Of a DNA stretch of 10,342 nucleotides, positions 6,226-10,342 are shown piece after piece. The notes under the pieces were generated by a model that was given only the letters and a program-made list of their open reading frames with translations, made no database searches and had not been told where the DNA came from. The stretch covers positions 1-10,342 of the forward strand of contig JAEXMK010000205.1 in the NCBI GenBank assembly GCA_023444445.1. The letters run 5' to 3'. The translations under genes were made by a program, and so were the position numbers. Position 1 is the first letter of the stretch. Each line of letters opens with the position of its first letter. The DNA comes from Pseudomonadota bacterium. GTDB taxonomy: Bacteria > Pseudomonadota > Alphaproteobacteria > Rhizobiales > Rhizobiaceae.

Positions 6226-6786
6226 TTACATCTTCGGCAGCAACACCTTGTCGATGACATGAATGACGCCATTGGATTGCTTGACGTCGGCGATGGTGAC
6301 GTGAGCAACCGTACCATTCTCATCCGTCAGTGTGATTTTTCCCATGCTTTCTTTTACCTTGAGCACGCAGCCGCCGACCGTCTTCACGTCGTGCTCACCC
6401 TTGTCATCCTTGATCATTTTTTCGATGGCAGGTGACAGTGCATTGGCGGCAACCACATGGCAGGTCAGCACTTTGACCAGCTTCTCCTTGTTCTCCGGCT
6501 TGAGAAGATCGTCGACCGCGCCCTTGGGAAGGGCCGCGAAAGCTTCGTTGGTCGGCGCGAAGACCGTAAACGGACCTTTGCCCTGAAGCGTGTCGACAAG
6601 ACCCGCAGCCTTCACCGCTGCGACAAGCGTGGTGTGGTCTTTCGAGTTTACCGCATTTTCAACGATGTTCTTGTTCTCGAACATCGCGGCGCCGCCAACT
6701 TTGGGGTTCGCGGCATAAGCGGAAGCCATGCCGATGGAAAGAGCAGCGGCCAGCGTCAGGGCGCGAACAGAAACTTTGTGCATCAT
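6226..6786 (-). CDS. Exported fasciclin (FAS1) domain protein
   Basis: A 186-residue single-FAS1 protein, expected in the periplasm or outside the cell, of a class often linked to adhesion or surface interactions; similar rhizobial proteins include the symbiotically induced Nex18 of Sinorhizobium. Residues 1-25 are a Sec signal peptide (MHKVSVRALTLAAALSIG, cleavage near AYA-AN). The FAS1 fold runs from about residue 38 to the end. The first conserved box is FTVFAPTNEAFAALP (73-87) and the second is VIHVIDKVLLP (174-184). Cys109 replaces the usual Tyr before HVV and could pair with Cys140 in GGCVLKV. Two adjacent ATGs are possible. A strong AAGGAGG lies 4 nt before the first (6786) and 7 nt before the second (6783), so the second has the better spacing and would give 185 residues. 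It is monocistronic, with its own terminator and an ECF-like promoter. Confidence 0.92.
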   Translation of the reverse strand: MMHKVSVRALTLAAALSIGMASAYAANPKVGGAAMFENKNIVENAVNSKDHTTLVAAVKAAGLVDTLQGKGPFTVFAPTNEAFAALPKGAVDDLLKPENKEKLVKVLTCHVVAANALSPAIEKMIKDDKGEHDVKTVGGCVLKVKESMGKITLTDENGTVAHVTIADVKQSNGVIHVIDKVLLPKM

Positions 6787-6866
6787 TATTCCTCCTTGGT
6801 GACATTCAAAGCCCCGAAAGGAAGCCCTTCCAGCGGCCGCTATCGGTCATCCGTAGCGACACAAGA

Positions 6867-6893
6867 GACGGAGGTTTGTCCCGCCAAGTTTCA
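6867..6893 (-). promoter_or_regulatory. Candidate ECF-sigma promoter of the FAS1 gene
   Basis: On the minus strand TGAAAC (plus 6888-6893) is followed after exactly 17 bp by CGTC (plus 6867-6870). This is the classical extracytoplasmic-function sigma arrangement of an AAC-type -35 and a CGT-type -10. Transcription would start near 6860, giving a leader of about 75 nt before the ribosome site AAGGAGG. The TTGAAA overlapping the -35 has no TATAAT-like partner at 16-18 bp, so a sigma-70 reading is weaker. Which sigma factor would use it cannot be told from the sequence. Confidence 0.45.
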
Positions 6894-6904
6894 ATCAAGC
6901 GAGG

Positions 6905-6950
6905 AAAAATGATAAATATTTGATTTTTATAGTGTTTATTTGCGTGCGTA
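6905..6950. promoter_or_regulatory. AT-rich tract upstream of the FAS1 gene
   Basis: This is an unusually AT-rich stretch for the window, including an imperfect palindrome (AAAAAT at 6905-6910 and its complement ATTTTT around a central AAATATTT) and TTTATAGTGTTTATTT. It lies just upstream of the ECF-like -35 of the FAS1 gene. It could be an UP-like element or a site for an AT-preferring regulator such as the Ros/MucR type; neither is shown. The remaining gap between the FAS1 and gcvP genes (6950-7019) holds nothing I can identify. Confidence 0.3.
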
Positions 6951-7019
6951 TCAGAGCCGCCATGCAGGCGCCCAGCGATTTTGGATTGCCCGCCGGTGGC
7001 ACCAGTCATTTCTTATATA

Positions 7020-7049
7020 ACAAAAGCCCGGAGCGATCCGGGCTTTTGT
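7020..7049 (-). terminator. Intrinsic terminator of the gcv operon
   Basis: ACAAAAGCCCGGA (7020-7032), tetraloop GCGA and TCCGGGCTTTTGT (7037-7049) form a perfect 13-bp stem beginning 16 bp after the gcvP stop. Read on the minus strand, the distal arm ends CTTTTGT and runs on into TTATATAAG, a good T-rich exit. It closes the gcvT-gcvH-gcvP transcript. Confidence 0.92.
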
Positions 7050-7065
7050 CTTGAGCAAAACGAAC

Positions 7066-9930
7066 TTACTCAGCCGCTTCGGCGTAGGCTTCCATCGGCG
7101 GGCAGGTGCAAATGAGGTTGCGGTCGCCATAGACGTTATCGATACGGTTGACCGGCGACCAGTATTTGTCGATGCGGAATGCGCCGGGCGGGAAGCAGCC
7201 CTTTTCTCGGCTGTAGGGACGATCCCATTCGCCGACGAGGTCTTCCACCGTGTGCGGCGCGTTCTTCAACGGGTTGTTGGTCTTGTCCGCACGGCCTTCC
7301 TCGATGTCGCGGGCCTCCTCTCGGATGGCCAGCATGGCGTCGCAGAAACGGTCAATTTCCGCCTTGGTCTCGGATTCCGTCGGCTCGATCATCAGCGTGC
7401 CGGCAACCGGCCAGCTCATGGTCGGTGCGTGAAAACCGCAGTCGATGAGGCGCTTCGCGACGTCGTCAACAGTCACGCCGCAGCTATCTGCGAGCGGTCG
7501 GGTGTCGATGATGCACTCATGCGCCACACGTCCGGTCTCGGACTTGTAGAGCACGTCATATGCACCCTTCAGCCGTTCAGCGATGTAGTTGGCGTTGAGG
7601 ATCGCAACCTTGGTCGCCTGCGTCAGCCCTTCGCCGCCCATCATCAGGCAATAGCTCCAGGAAATCGGCAGGATCGAAGGCGAACCGAATGGGGCGGCAG
7701 ACACCGCACCCTCGCGTCCGTCCGTTGCCGGATGACCGGGAAGATAGGGAGCCAGATGCGCCTTGACGCCGATCGGCCCCATGCCCGGGCCACCGCCGCC
7801 GTGCGGAATGCAGAAGGTCTTGTGCAGGTTAAGGTGCGACACGTCGGAGCCGATATCGCCAGGACGGGCAAGGCCGACCATGGCGTTCATGTTGGCGCCA
7901 TCCAGATAGACCTGGCCGCCGTGCTTGTGGGTGATCTCGCAGATCTCGCGAACCGTCTCTTCGAACACGCCGTGTGTGGACGGGTATGTGATCATGCAGC
8001 ACGAGAGGTTTTCGGCGTACTGCTCTGCTTTTGCACGGAAATCATCGATATCGATGTCACCATTATCGCGCACTTTCACCGGCACGACTTTCATGCCAAC
8101 CATCTGCGCGGAGGCAGGATTGGTGCCATGTGCGGAAGTCGGAATGAGGCAGACGTCACGATGTGTGCCGCCATTGGCAAGATGATAGTTGCGGATCGTC
8201 AGAAGCCCCGCATATTCCCCTTGCGCGCCGGAATTCGGTTGCATGGAGAAGGCATCGTAGCCGGTGACCGAGCACAGTTTTTCCGAGAGATCGTCGATCA
8301 TCTCCTTGTAACCGAGCGCCTGATTGGCCGGCGCAAAAGGATGAATGTCGGAAAATTCCGGCCAGGTGATCGGCAGCATTTCCGCTGTCGCGTTCAGCTT
8401 CATGGTGCAGGAGCCGAGCGGGATCATCGACCGATCGAGCGCCAGATCGCGGTCCGAGAGACGGCGGATGTAACGGGTCATCTCGCTTTCGGCGCGGTTC
8501 ATGTGGAAGATCGGATGCGTCATGTACTCGCTGGTACGCAGCAGTTCCTTCGGCAGGCGATAGTCCGGCGTAAAATCCGCGATCGAGAAATTGCCTCCGA
8601 AGGCGCGCCAGACGGCTTCCAGCGTTGCCGGGCGCGTGCGCTCGTCAAGGCTCATGCCGATCTTGGTGGCGCCGACCTTGCGCAGGTTCACGCCTTCCGC
8701 GACAGCCGAGCGCAGGATGACGCCCTGCATATGGCCGACGTCGACGGTGATCGTGTCGAAGAAGGTTTCCGGCTCGATGGTGTAGCCGAGCTTTTCCAGA
8801 CCCTTGGCCATTAGCACGGCCTTCTGGTGGGTCTGCTGGGCAATTGCCTTGATGCCCTGCGGGCCATGGAAGACGCCGTACATCGAGGCCATGACGGCCA
8901 GAAGCACCTGCGCCGTGCAGATGTTCGACGTCGCCTTTTCGCGGCGAATATGCTGCTCGCGGGTCTGCAGCGACAGGCGATAGGCGCGGTTGCCGCGCGC
9001 ATCGACCGAGACGCCGACCAGACGGCCGGGCATGGAGCGCTTGTGGGCGTCCTTGACGGCCATATAAGCGGCATGCGGACCGCCGTAACCAACCGGAACG
9101 CCAAAGCGCTGCGAGGTGCCGATGGCGATATCCGCGCCCATTTCGCCGGGAGATTTCAAGAGCGTCAGGGCCAGAAGATCGGCGGCGACGGCGGCAATCG
9201 CACCTGTCTGGTGCAGGCGGGAAATCAGGCCGGAGAAATCGCTGACATGGCCATGCGTGCCCGGATACTGGAAGATCGCGCCGAACACGTCGACCGGATC
9301 GAGATCCGTGAAGGGATTGCCGACGATCACCTTCCAGCCGAGCGGAGCCGCACGGGTCTCGATCAGCGCGATGGTCTGCGGGTGGCAATTGGCATCCACG
9401 AAGAAGGCGGTCGCCTTGGACTTGGCAACGCGCTGGCACATGGCCATGGCTTCGGCGGCAGCAGTCGCTTCATCGAGCAGCGAGGCGTTGGCAACATCGA
9501 GGCCAGTCAGATCGCAGACCATGGTCTGGTAGTTCAGCAGCGCCTCAAGACGGCCCTGGCTGATTTCCGGCTGATAGGGCGTATAGGCCGTGTACCAGGC
9601 CGGGTTTTCCAGAATGTTACGCTGGATGACCGGCGGCGTGATCGTGCCATAATAGCCCTGGCCGATCAGCGAGGTCAGCACCTGGTTCTTGTTGGCCGTC
9701 TCGCGAAGACGGTCGAGCGCCTCGCGCTCGGTCAGCGCGGCACCCCAGGTCAGCGGTACCTTCTGGCGGATGGAGGAGGGGACGGTGGCGTCGATGAGCG
9801 CGTCGAGGCTCTTATAGCCAACGACCGTCAACATCTCGGCCATTTCCGACGGCGACGGCCCGATGTGACGCCGGTTGGCGAAATCATAGGGCTGATAGTC
9901 GGTGAAATGGAATTCGGTGGGCGTCGTCAT
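7066..9930 (-). CDS. gcvP: Glycine dehydrogenase (decarboxylating), glycine cleavage P protein
   Basis: A 954-residue PLP enzyme that decarboxylates glycine and loads the aminomethyl group onto the lipoyl arm of GcvH. It is the single-chain form, as in E. coli, not the split GcvPA/GcvPB form. The N-terminal half opens with [10 protein letters not shown]. The C-terminal half has [13 protein letters not shown] (Met510 lies within SCTMK) and the PLP lysine Lys704 in LNLHKTF, followed by the Gly-rich [13 protein letters not shown] loop. The lysine is at almost the same position as Lys706 of E. coli GcvP. Length and landmarks are intact. The ATG overlaps the gcvH stop by one base (TAATG), with AAGGAG (plus 9942-9947) 11 nt upstream inside gcvH, which implies translational coupling. 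Large open frames on the opposite strand are codon-register artefacts. Confidence 0.98.
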   Translation of the reverse strand: MTTPTEFHFTDYQPYDFANRRHIGPSPSEMAEMLTVVGYKSLDALIDATVPSSIRQKVPLTWGAALTEREALDRLRETANKNQVLTSLIGQGYYGTITPPVIQRNILENPAWYTAYTPYQPEISQGRLEALLNYQTMVCDLTGLDVANASLLDEATAAAEAMAMCQRVAKSKATAFFVDANCHPQTIALIETRAAPLGWKVIVGNPFTDLDPVDVFGAIFQYPGTHGHVSDFSGLISRLHQTGAIAAVAADLLALTLLKSPGEMGADIAIGTSQRFGVPVGYGGPHAAYMAVKDAHKRSMPGRLVGVSVDARGNRAYRLSLQTREQHIRREKATSNICTAQVLLAVMASMYGVFHGPQGIKAIAQQTHQKAVLMAKGLEKLGYTIEPETFFDTITVDVGHMQGVILRSAVAEGVNLRKVGATKIGMSLDERTRPATLEAVWRAFGGNFSIADFTPDYRLPKELLRTSEYMTHPIFHMNRAESEMTRYIRRLSDRDLALDRSMIPLGSCTMKLNATAEMLPITWPEFSDIHPFAPANQALGYKEMIDDLSEKLCSVTGYDAFSMQPNSGAQGEYAGLLTIRNYHLANGGTHRDVCLIPTSAHGTNPASAQMVGMKVVPVKVRDNGDIDIDDFRAKAEQYAENLSCCMITYPSTHGVFEETVREICEITHKHGGQVYLDGANMNAMVGLARPGDIGSDVSHLNLHKTFCIPHGGGGPGMGPIGVKAHLAPYLPGHPATDGREGAVSAAPFGSPSILPISWSYCLMMGGEGLTQATKVAILNANYIAERLKGAYDVLYKSETGRVAHECIIDTRPLADSCGVTVDDVAKRLIDCGFHAPTMSWPVAGTLMIEPTESETKAEIDRFCDAMLAIREEARDIEEGRADKTNNPLKNAPHTVEDLVGEWDRPYSREKGCFPPGAFRIDKYWSPVNRIDNVYGDRNLICTCPPMEAYAEAAE

Positions 9931-10292
9931 TACGCGATCAGCTCCTTATAGGCTGCTTCATCGAGCAGCGTCTCGGCATCGGCCGGATTGGAGAGTTTCA
10001 GCTTGAAGAACCAGCCAGCGCCCTGCGGATCGGAATTGACCAGCGAGGGATCATCAACGATCGCCTGGTTGATTTCCACCACTTCGCCATCCAGCGGACA
10101 ATAGACATCGGAAGCCGCCTTGACGGATTCAACGGTCGCGGCGTCGCCATCCTTGGAGAAGGTGGCGCCCACTTCCGGCAGTTCGACGAAAACGAGATCG
10201 CCAAGCTGTTCAGCAGCGTGGCTGGTGATGCCAACGGTGGCGATATCGCCTTCGAACTTCAGCCATTCGTGTTCTGCGGTAAATTTCAGCAT
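9930..10292 (-). CDS. gcvH: Glycine cleavage system H protein (lipoyl carrier)
   Basis: A 120-residue lipoyl carrier that shuttles the aminomethyl group from GcvP to GcvT and is reoxidised by lipoamide dehydrogenase. The lipoylated lysine is Lys58 in [10 protein letters not shown]. Other family marks are HEWL (8-11), [20 protein letters not shown] (20-39) and GAGWFFKL near residues 91-98. The length is typical. The start ATG at 10292 has GGAGAG (plus 10299-10304) 6 nt upstream. The stop shares its final A with the gcvP start. About 28 nt separate it from the likely gcvT stop, consistent with one operon. The glycine riboswitch or promoter that may control the operon would lie beyond the window. 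Confidence 0.98.
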   Translation of the reverse strand: MLKFTAEHEWLKFEGDIATVGITSHAAEQLGDLVFVELPEVGATFSKDGDAATVESVKAASDVYCPLDGEVVEINQAIVDDPSLVNSDPQGAGWFFKLKLSNPADAETLLDEAAYKELIA

Positions 10293-10320
10293 CGTATTCT
10301 CTCCGGAGATGGGATGAAGA

Positions 10321-10342
10321 TTATCGTTTATAGGTGGGCTTG
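10321..10342 (-). CDS. gcvT: Probable 3' end of gcvT (aminomethyltransferase), partial
   Basis: The minus strand reads AAG CCC ACC TAT AAA CGA TAA, encoding KPTYKR and a stop at 10321-10323, 28 nt before the gcvH start. A basic C-terminus here would suit the T protein, the gene that normally precedes gcvH in proteobacterial gcvTHP operons. Only six codons are visible, so the call rests on gene order rather than similarity. Confidence 0.45.

Noticed and set aside
6806..7009. A 67-codon minus-strand open frame between gcvP and the FAS1 gene
   Set aside because: It has no ribosome site before the ATG at 7009, a composition that changes abruptly across the AT-rich tract, no recognisable features, and overlap with the ECF-like promoter.
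7051..9951. Two long open frames on the plus strand (7051-8814 and 8827-9951) covering nearly all of gcvP in antisense
   Set aside because: They are in exact codon register with gcvP, so stops can arise only opposite TTA, CTA or TCA codons, which are rare in this GC-rich gene. The predicted proteins are Arg/His/Ala-rich without family features, while GcvP is unmistakable.
1..10342. Mobile element, phage, CRISPR, toxin-antitoxin or defence system
   Set aside because: No transposase, integrase, short regularly spaced repeats, small paired genes or nuclease-defence operons were seen. Gene content is housekeeping, with intact genes and normal intergenic spacing. The EEP protein alone does not make a defence system.

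Overview
The window looks like ordinary chromosomal DNA from a rhizobial alphaproteobacterium, most likely the Agrobacterium/Rhizobium group. I judge this from the GC-rich coding sequence with strong G/C preference at third codon positions, the close resemblance of the proteins (CysI, its DUF934 partner, Fpr, GcvH, GcvP) to the rhizobial forms, and promoter elements that look like alphaproteobacterial ECF-sigma sites. I see no insertion sequence, phage gene, CRISPR array, tRNA or rRNA. I assign no species or locus tags.

Layout, left to right. (1) Plus strand, 1-2187: cysI, a siroheme/[4Fe-4S] assimilatory sulfite (or nitrite) reductase whose start codon is cut by the window edge, followed at once by a DUF934 gene. 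(2) 2188-2336: an intergenic region with a 9-bp inverted repeat, a perfect TATAAT and a scattered GAATG-type repeat. (3) Plus strand, 2337-3149: fpr, a ferredoxin/flavodoxin-NADP reductase, with a strong intrinsic terminator. (4) Minus strand, 4496-3219: a 12-TM MFS transporter, convergent with fpr. (5) Plus strand, 4690-5205: a small secreted protein of unknown function, divergent from the MFS gene and preceded by a good match to the general-stress (EcfG/RpoE2) promoter. (6) Minus strand, 6038-5235: an endonuclease/exonuclease/phosphatase (EEP) family protein. It converges on the secreted-protein gene, and both stop codons lie in the arms of one hairpin. (7) Minus strand, 6786-6226: an exported fasciclin (FAS1) protein with its own terminator and an ECF-like promoter. 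(8) Minus strand, 10323-7066: the glycine cleavage operon, read as gcvT (only a probable 3' tail visible), gcvH and gcvP, with gcvH and gcvP overlapping as TAATG, and a strong terminator after gcvP.

How the genes fit together. CysI needs six electrons from reduced ferredoxin. Fpr, encoded 149 bp downstream, can move electrons from NADPH to ferredoxin, so cysI-DUF934-fpr can be read as an assimilatory sulfur-reduction module, although fpr appears to have its own promoter. GcvT, GcvH and GcvP make up the glycine-decarboxylating part of the glycine cleavage system and feed one-carbon units to folate. Between these housekeeping blocks sit four single genes: a transporter, two exported proteins and an EEP enzyme. 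Two of them carry ECF-type promoter signatures, which suggests an envelope or general stress response.

Nothing here is clearly a new multi-gene system. The most rewarding leads are the two ECF-like promoters driving exported proteins, the cysteine-free DUF934 partner of CysI, the repeat architecture upstream of fpr, and the convergent hairpin holding two stop codons.
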